Positions 1-7,976 of a stretch of 64,000 bases of DNA are shown here, piece after piece. The position numbers were made by a program, and so were the translations under genes. Location of the stretch: positions 62,001 through 126,000 of the forward strand of contig JAIOYF010000007.1 in the NCBI GenBank assembly GCA_021741245.1, written 5' to 3'. This stretch comes from Paracoccaceae bacterium (GTDB taxonomy: Bacteria > Pseudomonadota > Alphaproteobacteria > Rhodobacterales > Rhodobacteraceae). Within the stretch, counting starts at the first letter, position 1, and each line of letters opens with the position of its first letter. Under the pieces are notes generated by a model. It was given only the letters and a program-made list of their open reading frames with translations. It was not told where the DNA came from and did not search any database.

Positions 1-86
1 AGCACCCTCAGGCCATCGCGGTCGGGGTTGCGGCGGCCTTCTTGCGCAGCCATAGCATTTCACACCGACGGGAGGGCCGGCAATGA
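1..86 (+). CDS. 3' end of an upstream gene, probably xdhC (xanthine dehydrogenase accessory protein)
   Basis: The third forward frame is open from the window edge to a TGA at 84-86 and encodes about 27 residues containing HPQAIAVGVAAAFL. This resembles the C-terminal '...P.AIAVSVAA.LL' tail of XdhC/CoxI proteins, which insert the molybdenum cofactor into xanthine dehydrogenase. The stop overlaps the ATG of the next gene as ATGA, so the two are probably translationally coupled. A BMP-family purine transporter directly downstream of xdh genes is a known arrangement in alphaproteobacteria. The reading frame is seen directly; the XdhC identity rests on a short tail and context and is tentative. 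Confidence 0.45.
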   Translation, partial: HPQAIAVGVAAAFLRSHSISHRREGRQ

Positions 87-1603
87 CAGATCTGTTGCGC
101 GTTGAGGGGGTGACCAAGGCCTATCCCGGTGTGGTGGCCAACAGCGACGTGTCCTTTGCGATCTCGCCCGGCGAAATCCATGCGCTTCTGGGCGAGAATG
201 GCGCGGGCAAATCGACGCTCGTCAAGATGATCTACGGGCTGGTGCGGCCCGATACAGGGCGGATGCTGCTGAACGGCGCGCCCTATCACCCCGCAGAGCC
301 AAGGGCCGCGCGGGCCGCAGGCGTGGCCATGGTGTTTCAGCATTTCAGCCTGTTCGAGGCGCTGAACGTCGCCGAAAACGTGGCCTTGGGCATGGAAAAC
401 CCGCCCCCCATGAAGGAACTGGCCAGCCAGATCCGCAAGGTGAGCGAAGAATACGGCCTGCCACTGGACCCTGCACGCATGGTGGGCGATCTGTCGGCGG
501 GCGAACGTCAGCGGGTGGAAATCATCCGCTGCCTGCTGCAAGACCCCAAATTGCTGATCATGGATGAACCCACCTCGGTTCTGACCCCGCAAGAGGTTGA
601 GATCCTGTTCAAAACCCTGCGTCAACTGTCGTCCGAGGGCACAGCGATCCTTTATATCAGCCATAAGCTGGAGGAAATCCGCGCCCTATGTGATGAGGCC
701 ACGATCCTGCGCCGGGGCCGCGTGGTCGCGACCTGCACCCCGCGGGAGCGCACCGCGCGTGAGATGGCCGAGTTGATGGTGGGCGCCGTGCTGACCCCGC
801 CTGCGCGGGTGGGCGCGGCCAAAGGGGCCATCGCGCTTGAGGTGCGGGGGCTTTCGGTGCCCTCGCCCATTCCCTTTGGCACTTCGCTCAAGGATGTGTC
901 CTTTGCGGTGCGGCGCGGTGAGGTTCTGGGCATTGCGGGCGTGGCGGGCAATGGGCAAGACGAATTGCTGCTGGCCCTGTCGGGCGAGGTCAGGGCCGCA
1001 CAGGATGCGGTGCAGATCGACGGCAAGGGCTGTGGCGATCTGGGCCCGAATGAGCGGCGGCGGCTTGGCCTTGTTTCGGCCCCCGAAGAGCGTCTGGGCC
1101 ATGCGGCGGCCCCGGACATGAGCCTTGTGGAGAATGCGCTGCTGTCGGGCGCGATCCGCAAAGGGTTGACGCGCAACGGCTTTATCGACTGGGGTGCGAC
1201 GGAAGCCTTCGCCGCCACCATCATCAAGGAGTTCGACGTGCGCACGCCCGGCACCCATGTCGCGGCCCGTGCCCTGTCGGGCGGGAATTTGCAAAAATTC
1301 GTGGTCGGCCGCGAGTTGAGCCAGACCCCCTCGGTGATCGTGATCAACCAGCCGACATGGGGGGTGGATGCGGCAGCGGCGGCGGCCATCCGGCAGGCCA
1401 TTCTGGACCGCACGGCGGGGGGGGCCGCCGTTGTGGTGATCAGTCAGGACCTCGATGAATTGCTGGAGATCGCCGATAATTTCGCTGCCCTGAATGAGGG
1501 ACGGCTGACCCCGCCGCGCCCGGTGGCGGGGCTGACGATTGACGAGATTGGCCTGATGATGGGCGGCGCACATGGGATGGAGGTGGCGCATCATGGGTCC
1601 TGA
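83..1603 (+). CDS. ABC transporter ATP-binding protein, BMP/nucleoside uptake family (duplicated ATPase)
   Basis: A 506-residue cytoplasmic ATPase with two ABC modules, energising import with the two permeases that follow. Module 1 is canonical: Walker A GENGAGKST at residues 38-46, signature LSAGERQ at 137-143, Walker B LLIMDEPTS at 157-165. Module 2 starts near 255 and has a degenerate P-loop (GVAGNGQDE) but a recognisable LSGGNLQK signature, the usual asymmetry of the sugar/nucleoside (RbsA/YufO) type. The start follows a GGGAGG ribosome site at 70-75 and overlaps the preceding stop. With the two permeases and the BMP-type binding protein it forms a complete transporter. Purine nucleosides or deoxynucleosides are the likely substrate by family and by the purine genes nearby; this is inferred. 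Confidence 0.9.
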   Translation: MTDLLRVEGVTKAYPGVVANSDVSFAISPGEIHALLGENGAGKSTLVKMIYGLVRPDTGRMLLNGAPYHPAEPRAARAAGVAMVFQHFSLFEALNVAENVALGMENPPPMKELASQIRKVSEEYGLPLDPARMVGDLSAGERQRVEIIRCLLQDPKLLIMDEPTSVLTPQEVEILFKTLRQLSSEGTAILYISHKLEEIRALCDEATILRRGRVVATCTPRERTAREMAELMVGAVLTPPARVGAAKGAIALEVRGLSVPSPIPFGTSLKDVSFAVRRGEVLGIAGVAGNGQDELLLALSGEVRAAQDAVQIDGKGCGDLGPNERRRLGLVSAPEERLGHAAAPDMSLVENALLSGAIRKGLTRNGFIDWGATEAFAATIIKEFDVRTPGTHVAARALSGGNLQKFVVGRELSQTPSVIVINQPTWGVDAAAAAAIRQAILDRTAGGAAVVVISQDLDELLEIADNFAALNEGRLTPPRPVAGLTIDEIGLMMGGAHGMEVAHHGS

Positions 1604-1644
1604 AGAAAAGGGGGCTGTCTGCCCCCTCGGCGCAAAGCGCCTCA

Positions 1645-1677
1645 CCCCCGAGGATATTTTTGAACAGATGAAGGGGG
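1645..1677 (+). repeat. Dispersed intergenic repeat, copy A (GGATATTT-GAACAGATGAAG core)
   Basis: Core GGATATTTTTGAACAGATG flanked by C5 and G5, preceded by the hairpin GGGGGC-TGTCT-GCCCCC at 1609-1626 and a small GGCGC-AAA-GCGCC palindrome. It lies between the ATPase and permease genes. Its AAGGGGG end (1671-1677) is the only plausible ribosome binding site of the permease. Other copies are at 7888, 17137, 21585, 26601 and 30961. Confidence 0.8.
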
Positions 1678-1683
1678 CAGATG

Positions 1684-2772
1684 ATGCTTCGGCTTGAAAA
1701 ACGCCCTTCGCCCAGCGGGTTCTGGCAGGCGACCACCCCGATACTGGCCGTGGCCTTGACGATGATCGCGGGCGGGTTGATGTTTGCGGCGCTGGGCAAG
1801 AACCCGTTCGAGGCGATCCGCACGATCTTTTGGGACCCGCTGTTTCATGAGCAATTCGCCAGCTATTCGCGGCCCCAGCTTTTGGTCAAGGCGGGCCCGC
1901 TGATCTTGATCGCGATTGGCCTTTCCTTGGGCTTTCGCGCCGGGATCTGGAACATCGGCGCCGAGGGGCAATATATCATGGGCGCCCTTGCCGGGGCCGG
2001 GGTGGGGCTTGCCTTTTACCCTGCCCAGCATTGGTATATCTTTCCCTTGATGGTGATTGCGGGGGCTTTGGGCGGCTGGGCTTGGGCGATGATCCCGGCG
2101 ATCTTGCGCACAAAGTTCAACACCAATGAGATCCTTGTCAGCCTGCTGCTCGTCTATGTGGCGCAAAACATGCTGGCCTCCATGTCGATCGGCATGATGC
2201 GCAACCCCGAGGGCGGCGGATTTCCCGGCAGCCGCAATCTGTCGCAATACCCATCGGCCGCGAACCCCGAGTTGATTGCGGGCACGGGCATGCATTGGGG
2301 GGTGATCGCGGCCTTTATGGCGGTGATCGCGGCCTATATCTTGCTGCAACGTCATATCCTTGGCTTTCAGATCAAGCTGGCGGGTCAGGCCCCCCGCGCC
2401 GCGCGCTTTGCCGGGGTGAACCCGACGGCGCTGGTGGTGATGTGCATGGGGATTTCGGGGGCCCTTGCCGGATTGGCCGGGATGTTCGAGGTCTCGGGCC
2501 CCGCGGGCCAGATCAGCATCGATTTCAACGTGGGCTATGGCTTTACCGCCATCATCGTGGCCTTCCTTGGCCGTCTGAACCCGATTGGCATCTTGCTGGC
2601 GGGCCTGCTGATGGCCTTGACCTATATCGGCGGAGAGCTTGCGCAATTCATGCTTGGCCTGCCCGCCGCCGCCATTCAGGCCTTTCAGGGCATGTTGTTG
2701 TTTTTCCTGCTGGCCGTCGATCTGCTGACCAATTACCGCGTCCGCATTGGCACACGAAAGGAGGCGATCTGA
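1684..2772 (+). CDS. ABC transporter permease (YufP/RbsC-like), nucleoside uptake
   Basis: A 362-residue hydrophobic inner-membrane protein with about ten membrane segments, of the BPD-type permease family shared by ribose and nucleoside importers. The stretch NIGAEGQYIMGALAGAG, near residue 90, is the usual cytoplasmic-loop signature of this family. Two ATG codons adjoin (1681 and 1684); the second gives better spacing (6 nt) to AAGGGGG at 1671-1677. The stop overlaps the next start as TGATG, so the two permeases are coupled and probably form a heterodimer channel. Confidence 0.88.
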   Translation: MLRLEKRPSPSGFWQATTPILAVALTMIAGGLMFAALGKNPFEAIRTIFWDPLFHEQFASYSRPQLLVKAGPLILIAIGLSLGFRAGIWNIGAEGQYIMGALAGAGVGLAFYPAQHWYIFPLMVIAGALGGWAWAMIPAILRTKFNTNEILVSLLLVYVAQNMLASMSIGMMRNPEGGGFPGSRNLSQYPSAANPELIAGTGMHWGVIAAFMAVIAAYILLQRHILGFQIKLAGQAPRAARFAGVNPTALVVMCMGISGALAGLAGMFEVSGPAGQISIDFNVGYGFTAIIVAFLGRLNPIGILLAGLLMALTYIGGELAQFMLGLPAAAIQAFQGMLLFFLLAVDLLTNYRVRIGTRKEAI

Positions 2773-3701
2773 TGTTTGGTGGCATTGATCCAACCCTGTT
2801 GCTGGCCGCGCTGATCGTGGCCTCGGTCCCGATCATTCTGGCCGCCATCGGCGAGTTGGTGGTGGAGCGGGCGGGTGTTCTGAACCTTGGGGTTGAGGGC
2901 ATGATGATCATGGGCGCCGTCTGCGGCTTTATCGCAGCGGTCGAGACGGGGAACCCTGTGCTGGGCTTTGTGGGCGGGGCTGCCGGGGGGGCGGCGCTGT
3001 CGCTGATCTTTGCGGTCCTGACGCAGTTTTTGCTGGCCAATCAGGTGGCAACGGGGCTGGCGCTGACCCTGTTTGGCTTGGGGCTGTCGTCGCTGTTGGG
3101 GCAAAGCTACGTCGGGATCAAACCGCCACTGACAGGGGATGTGCCCCTTGGCCCCTTGGCCGATCTGCCCTTTTTGGGCAAGGTCCTGTTCAGCCATGAT
3201 TGGGTGGTCTACCTGTCTGTGGCCTCGGTTGCGGCGGTGTGGTGGGTGCTGCGCTCCACCCGAACGGGATTGATCCTGAGGGCGGTGGGCGAAAGCCATG
3301 ATGCGGCGCATGCGCTGGGCTATAAGGTGCGGCGCATCCGGGTTCTGGCCATCATGTTTGGCGGCGCGATGGCCGGTTTGGGAGGAGCCTACATCAGTCT
3401 GGTGCGGGTGCCGCAATGGACCGATGGCATCACCTCGGGCGCGGGATGGATTGCCCTTGCCATCGTGGTTTTTGCCAGTTGGCGGCCGTGGCGGGCGCTT
3501 TTGGGCGCATATCTTTTCGGCGGCATCACCGTTTTGCAACTGAATCTGCAAGCGGCGGGGGCCCGTATCCCAGTGGAGTACTTGTCCAGCGCCCCTTATC
3601 TGATAACCATCCTTGTGCTGGTCATCATGTCTTCTGGCAAGGGCAAGGCCGCGCTCAACGCGCCGGCAAGCCTTGGCCAGAATTTCCACGCCTCACGTTG
3701 A
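2772..3701 (+). CDS. ABC transporter permease (YufQ-like), nucleoside uptake
   Basis: A 309-residue membrane protein, the second permease of the importer. It carries the family motif ERAGVLNLGVEGMMIMGAV near residue 35 and about eight to nine membrane segments. The ATG at 2772 overlaps the previous stop; the frame is open further upstream, but that part only shadows the first permease and does not resemble this family. It is followed 49 bp later by the binding-protein gene, with no terminator between. Confidence 0.88.
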   Translation: MFGGIDPTLLLAALIVASVPIILAAIGELVVERAGVLNLGVEGMMIMGAVCGFIAAVETGNPVLGFVGGAAGGAALSLIFAVLTQFLLANQVATGLALTLFGLGLSSLLGQSYVGIKPPLTGDVPLGPLADLPFLGKVLFSHDWVVYLSVASVAAVWWVLRSTRTGLILRAVGESHDAAHALGYKVRRIRVLAIMFGGAMAGLGGAYISLVRVPQWTDGITSGAGWIALAIVVFASWRPWRALLGAYLFGGITVLQLNLQAAGARIPVEYLSSAPYLITILVLVIMSSGKGKAALNAPASLGQNFHASR

Positions 3702-3750
3702 GGCATGACTGTAACTCGGGGCCGCCTTGGCCCCCAAAGGGGAGAAACGA

Positions 3751-4842
3751 ATGAATCGCAGAACACTTCTGGCAACGGCGGCCCTTGGCCTTGGTCTGGC
3801 CTTTGGCGGATCGGCAAGCGCCGCAGGGATGGACAAGGTCAAGGCCTGTTTCGTCTATGTCGGCCCAATCGGTGACGGCGGCTGGACATTCCAGCACGAG
3901 CAAGGCCGCGTTGCTTTGGAAGCCGCCTATGGCGACAAGGTTGAAACCGCCTATCAGGAAAACGTGCCCGAAGGCGCGGATGCCGAGCGGGTTCTGACCC
4001 AGATGGCGCTGTCGGGCTGCAACATCATCTTCACGACCTCGTTTGGCTATATGGATCAGACCAACGCAGTGGCGGCAAAGTTCCCCAATGTGATGTTTGA
4101 ACATGCCACGGGCTACAAGCGCGACTCTGCCAACGTCTCCACCTATAATGCCCGCTTCTATGAGGGGCGCGCGGTGCAGGGCCATATCGCGGGCAAGATG
4201 ACCAAGTCGAACAAGATCGGCTACATCGCCTCGTTCCCGATTCCCGAAGTGATCATGGGCATCAACAGCTATTACCTGCACGCCAAGAAGGCGAACCCTG
4301 CGGTTGAACTGTCGGTCGTCTGGGCATTTACATGGTTCGATCCGGCGAAAGAGGCCGATGCCGCCAAGGCGCTGATCGATCAGGGCGTGGATGTTATCGC
4401 CAGCCACACAGACTCCACCGCTCCGCTTGCCGAAGCCGCCAAGACCAATGGGGCCGTGATCGGCTTTGGTCAGGCGTCAGACATGACCGAGTATAAGGAT
4501 GGGCCGCGTGTGTCGTCGATCATCGACAACTGGGCACCCTATTACATCAAGCGCGTTGGCGCCTTGCTCGATGGCACCTATGCCCAAGCCGATGCTTGGG
4601 AAGGCATTGCCGGGGGCGAAGTGACCATTGGCGAGATCACCGCAGCCGTTCCTGCCGATGTGAAAGCCGAGGCCGAGGCGCTGCGCGATGCGATTGCAGC
4701 GGGCACCTATCACCCGTTCACCGGGCCGATCAACAAACAAGACGGCACTGCATGGCTTGCCGAGGGCGAAGTTGCCCCCGATGGCGACCTGTTGGGCATG
4801 GGCTTTTATGTTGAAGGCGTCACGGGCGATATCCCGAACTGA
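3751..4842 (+). CDS. BMP family ABC transporter substrate-binding protein
   Basis: A 363-residue periplasmic binding protein. The N-terminus MNRRTLLATAALGLGLAF with an alanine-rich cleavage region (about residue 23-26) is a Sec signal peptide, without a lipobox cysteine. The mature start has KACFVYVGPIGDGGWTF, the hallmark of the BMP/Med/PnrA (basic membrane protein) family, which binds purine nucleosides or related ligands. An AAAGGGGA ribosome site at 3736-3743 picks the ATG at 3751. It is last in the transporter operon and is followed by a strong terminator. The exact ligand cannot be read from sequence. Confidence 0.9.
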   Translation: MNRRTLLATAALGLGLAFGGSASAAGMDKVKACFVYVGPIGDGGWTFQHEQGRVALEAAYGDKVETAYQENVPEGADAERVLTQMALSGCNIIFTTSFGYMDQTNAVAAKFPNVMFEHATGYKRDSANVSTYNARFYEGRAVQGHIAGKMTKSNKIGYIASFPIPEVIMGINSYYLHAKKANPAVELSVVWAFTWFDPAKEADAAKALIDQGVDVIASHTDSTAPLAEAAKTNGAVIGFGQASDMTEYKDGPRVSSIIDNWAPYYIKRVGALLDGTYAQADAWEGIAGGEVTIGEITAAVPADVKAEAEALRDAIAAGTYHPFTGPINKQDGTAWLAEGEVAPDGDLLGMGFYVEGVTGDIPN

Positions 4843-4861
4843 TCTGATGGCTTGACCACGG

Positions 4862-4895
4862 AAAAGGCCTGCCCTTGGGGGTGGGCCTTTTTCGT
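4862..4895 (+). terminator. Intrinsic terminator of the BMP transporter operon
   Basis: Stem of 13 pairs (arms 4862-4874 and 4879-4891, two G-U wobbles) with a TTGG loop, followed by a T-rich stretch. It sits 20 bp after the binding-protein stop and ahead of the aldo/keto reductase gene. Confidence 0.8.
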
Positions 4896-4971
4896 TTTTC
4901 TACCGCCAATGCCGTGGCACATCCGCCTGCAAAGGCTTTTGTTTTCCCAACCGTCGTGGCAGGTTGCGCCC

Positions 4972-5880
4972 ATGACACGCCGCACTCCCCTTGCCTTTGG
5001 CACCATGCAATTTGGTGGCCGCGCCGATGCGCAGGCCAGCCGTGCGATGCTCGACGCCTGCCTTGGCGCAGGGGTCACCCATTTCGACACGGCCTGTGGC
5101 TATACCGACGGCGCGTCCGAAACACTGTTGGGCCAATTCGCGGCCCCGATCCGCGACCGGCTCTTTATCGCGACCAAAGTGGGCTATATGGGCGGCTGCG
5201 GGCGGGACAATCTCTTGCAGCAGTTTGACGGATCGCGGCGCAGGCTGGGGTTGGATGCGGTTGATCTGCTCTATCTGCACCGCTTTGATCCGGGCACGCC
5301 GCTGGAGGAAACCTTTGCCACCCTTGCAGAGTTGCAGTCCAAGGGGCAGATCGCCCGGATCGGGGTGTCAAACTATGCCGCGTGGCAGGTGATGAAGGCG
5401 CAAGCCGTTTGCGCCGCCCTTGGCACAAGGATTGATGCCGTGCAGCCGATGTATTCGCTGATCAAACGGCAGGCCGAGGTGGAAATCCTGCCCATGGCCG
5501 CCGATCAGGGCATCGCGGCCTATACCTATTCGCCGCTGGGGGGTGGGCTTTTGTCGGGCAAATATGCCGCTGGCGGCACAGGGCGCCTGACCGAAGACAG
5601 CCGCTATGCCGCCCGCTATGCGCCCGAACAGATGCATGCCGCCGCCGAAGGCTTGGCCCGCATCGCGGCCGAGAGGGGGTATCACCCGGCCACGCTTGCC
5701 GTGGCTTGGGTCGCGGCGCATGCGACCAACCCCGTGCCGCTGATTTCCGCCCGTGATGCGGGCCAGCTTGCCCCCTCACTCGCCGCCGCCGATCTGGTGC
5801 TGGAACCTGCGCTTTACGCCCGGCTGTCCGCCCTTTATCCAAGCCCTCCACCCGCAACCGACCGGATTGAAGAAGCATGA
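4972..5880 (+). CDS. Aldo/keto reductase
   Basis: A 302-residue NAD(P)H-dependent oxidoreductase with the TIM-barrel fold of the AKR superfamily. The catalytic tetrad is visible: Asp39 and Tyr44 in FDTACGY, Lys69 in ATKVG, His103 in LYLHRF. The C-terminal half has the expected YSPLGGGLLSGK stretch. The upstream in-frame region crosses the terminator at 4862 and is not coding, so the ATG at 4972 is chosen. The stop overlaps the next start (ATGA), which suggests joint expression with the flavoprotein. The substrate is unknown. Confidence 0.85.
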   Translation: MTRRTPLAFGTMQFGGRADAQASRAMLDACLGAGVTHFDTACGYTDGASETLLGQFAAPIRDRLFIATKVGYMGGCGRDNLLQQFDGSRRRLGLDAVDLLYLHRFDPGTPLEETFATLAELQSKGQIARIGVSNYAAWQVMKAQAVCAALGTRIDAVQPMYSLIKRQAEVEILPMAADQGIAAYTYSPLGGGLLSGKYAAGGTGRLTEDSRYAARYAPEQMHAAAEGLARIAAERGYHPATLAVAWVAAHATNPVPLISARDAGQLAPSLAAADLVLEPALYARLSALYPSPPPATDRIEEA

Positions 5881-6953
5881 GCACCGACGTCATCATCATT
5901 GGGGGCGGCATTGCGGGCCTGTCACTGGCCGCACGCCTTGCCCCCTTTGCCCATATCACCTTGCTGGAGGGGGAGAGCAACCTTGCCCATCACGCCTCCA
6001 GCCGCTCTGCCGCTCTGTTCGAGCCGCGCTATGGCGCGCCTGCGGTGGTGGAACTGTCGCTGGCCTCCGAGGCGTTCTTCATGGCGGCCGAAGGGATCTT
6101 GTCGCCCCGTGGCCTGATGATGCTGGGCCGCGAGGATGAGGCGGAGGCGTTTCGCCATGACGCCGACAGCATGTCGCTGGGGCCGATCACGGTGGATGAG
6201 GCTCGCGCCATGGTGCCCATCATCAACCCAGAGGTCATCGCCCACGCGGCCTATGCGCCCCACGCATGGGATATCGACACCGATCTGTTGTTGCAGCGTT
6301 TCACGCGTGAGGCGCGGGCCGAGGGCACGCAGATTGTCACCCATGCGCAGGTCACGGCCATCACCCGACAGGACGGGGAATGGCATGTGACCACGCCACA
6401 GGGCAGCTATTCTGCGCCGATGCTGGTCAATGCTGCCGGGGCTTGGGTTGATGTGGTGGCGCAAATGGCCGGGATCGCCCCGCTTGGCTTTACCCCCTAT
6501 CGTCGATCCATGGCGCGGATTCCGGCACCGGGGGGCTTGGATGTCTCACGTTGGCCCATGTTGTTTGGCGCGGGCGAAAGCTGGTATGCCAAGCCCGATG
6601 CCGGGGCGCTGATCGTCTCGCCCGCCGATGAGGATCTGATGGAACCGCATGACGCATGGGCCGATGACATGGTGCTGGCCGAAGGGCTGGCGCGGTACGA
6701 GGCGGTGATGACCGAACCTGTCACCCGCGTCTTGGCCAATTGGGCCGGGCTGCGCACCTTTTCCCCCGACCGCAATCCGGTGATCGGCCATGATCCCCAG
6801 ACCCCAAGCTTCTTCTGGCTGGCCGGGCAAGGCGGACAAGGGTTCCAAAGCTGCCCTGCGGCCAGCCAATTGGCGTCGGATCTGCTGTGCGGCACGCCCA
6901 CGGGCCTGCCGGACCGGTTGTTGGCCGACCTGTCGCCGAAACGCTTTGCCTAA
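5877..6953 (+). CDS. FAD-dependent oxidoreductase of the DAO family (D-amino-acid dehydrogenase-like)
   Basis: A 358-residue protein with an N-terminal Rossmann dinucleotide motif IIIGGGIAGLS (residues 6-16) and the C-terminal GQGGQGFQSCPAAS stretch typical of the glycine oxidase/D-amino-acid dehydrogenase (DAO) family. The overall pattern (SSRSAALFEPRYG near residue 42) recalls D-arginine dehydrogenase-like DauA proteins. It would oxidise an amine or amino acid to an imino compound; the substrate is not predictable. It is coupled to the aldo/keto reductase upstream by a 4-bp overlap. Confidence 0.8.
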   Translation: MSTDVIIIGGGIAGLSLAARLAPFAHITLLEGESNLAHHASSRSAALFEPRYGAPAVVELSLASEAFFMAAEGILSPRGLMMLGREDEAEAFRHDADSMSLGPITVDEARAMVPIINPEVIAHAAYAPHAWDIDTDLLLQRFTREARAEGTQIVTHAQVTAITRQDGEWHVTTPQGSYSAPMLVNAAGAWVDVVAQMAGIAPLGFTPYRRSMARIPAPGGLDVSRWPMLFGAGESWYAKPDAGALIVSPADEDLMEPHDAWADDMVLAEGLARYEAVMTEPVTRVLANWAGLRTFSPDRNPVIGHDPQTPSFFWLAGQGGQGFQSCPAASQLASDLLCGTPTGLPDRLLADLSPKRFA

Positions 6954-7018
6954 GGGGTAAGGTGACGCCATGGGGGTTTCCGCCGATCCCGCAGGCCCCG
7001 GATGACACAAGGCAGGAC

Positions 7019-7846
7019 ATGGGCCAAAGTTGGCCGATGCGGGGTGTGTTGTTTTTATGTGTGATGCTTTGTCTGGCGGCCTGCGGGCGGCCAAATGAGC
7101 CACGGCTGGCCGCATCGGCGGCCCAAGCCCCCAATCAGCCTGCCGTTGCGATCACCGCCCCCAACTTTGGCGATGCCGACCCCCACCCTTGGCAGGGGCG
7201 CAGCCCCGCCGCCTATGCCGTGCATGGCATCGACACCTCGCGCTGGAATGGCGCGGTGGATTGGCCAACAGCCCGCGCCAATGGCGTCAACTTTGCGTTC
7301 CTGAAGGCGACCGAGGGGGGCGATCTGGTGGACCCGGACTTCGCGGCCAACTGGCGCGCGGCCCGTGGCGCAGGCGTGCCTGTCGGGGCCTATCACTTCT
7401 GGTATCACTGCCGCCCCGCCGCCCAACAGGCGCGCTGGTTCATCCGCCATGTGCCCCGCGCCGCAGGGGCGCTTCCCCCGGTCTTGGATATGGAGTGGAC
7501 ACCGTTTTCCCCCACCTGCACCGAGCGCCCCGCGCCCGAGATGATCCGGCGTGAGGCGCGGATGTTCCTTGATGCGCTAGAGGCCCATTATGGCCAGCGG
7601 CCGATCCTCTATTCCACCCCGGATTTCTTTGAAACCAATGAGATGTGGCGGCTGGAGCGGACCGAGTTCTGGCTCCGCTCGACCGCCGCCCACCCCCGCG
7701 ACATCTATGCCGGGCGACACTGGAGCTTTTGGCAATACACCGGCACCGGATTGGTGCCGGGGGTGCAGGGCAAGGCCGATATCAACGTCTTTGCCGGATC
7801 GCGGGCGGAGTGGGCCGCATGGCTGACCCGAAACGCCCATCCCTGA
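7019..7846 (+). CDS. Glycoside hydrolase family 25 (lysozyme-type) lipoprotein
   Basis: A 275-residue protein with a lipoprotein signal (LAAC lipobox, Cys22) and a GH25 muramidase domain from about residue 66. The catalytic acidic residues are visible: Asp72 in HGIDTSRWNG, and Asp157/Glu159 in VLDMEW. The C-terminal FWQYTGTG stretch is characteristic. It likely cleaves peptidoglycan from the periplasmic face of a membrane. The ATG at 7019 has an AAGGCAGG ribosome site 5-12 nt upstream; an alternative start at 7037 would shorten the signal peptide. It is separated from the preceding gene by 65 bp. Confidence 0.85.
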   Translation: MGQSWPMRGVLFLCVMLCLAACGRPNEPRLAASAAQAPNQPAVAITAPNFGDADPHPWQGRSPAAYAVHGIDTSRWNGAVDWPTARANGVNFAFLKATEGGDLVDPDFAANWRAARGAGVPVGAYHFWYHCRPAAQQARWFIRHVPRAAGALPPVLDMEWTPFSPTCTERPAPEMIRREARMFLDALEAHYGQRPILYSTPDFFETNEMWRLERTEFWLRSTAAHPRDIYAGRHWSFWQYTGTGLVPGVQGKADINVFAGSRAEWAAWLTRNAHP

Positions 7847-7871
7847 GACCTGTGCAGCGTCACCGTCGATT

Positions 7872-7913
7872 GGGGCTCTGCCCCGAACCCCGGGATATTT
7901 AAGAACAGATGAG
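7872..7913 (+). repeat. Dispersed intergenic repeat, copy B
   Basis: Hairpin GGGGC-TCT-GCCCC (7872-7884) followed by CCCCGGGATATTTAAGAACAGATGAG (core at 7888-7913), in the same orientation as copy A. It lies between the convergent GH25 and dehydrogenase genes. Confidence 0.7.
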
Positions 7914-7928
7914 ATCGGCGCAAGCGGT

Positions 7929-7960
7929 CATCTTGGCAAAAATACTCCGGGGGTCAGGGG
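7929..7960 (-). repeat. Second repeat type (TACTCCGGGGG element)
   Basis: CATCTTGGCAAAAATACTCC followed by G5 and a G7 tract, 16 bp from copy B. It shares the ATC...AAATA.TCC layout of the main repeat but has a different middle (TTGGCAAA), so it is either a diverged inverted copy or a related family. Only one clear example is in this window. Confidence 0.4.
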
Positions 7961-7976
7961 GGGGCCGTTTGTGCGG

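Noticed and set aside
2295-2771. Long N-terminal extension of the second permease
   Set aside because: It lies inside the first permease in another frame and looks unlike any permease; the TGATG overlap at 2772 marks the start.
5877-6953. Glycine oxidase (ThiO) identity for the DAO-family protein
   Set aside because: No thiamine genes are nearby and the family pattern does not single out glycine; kept as a general DAO-family call.
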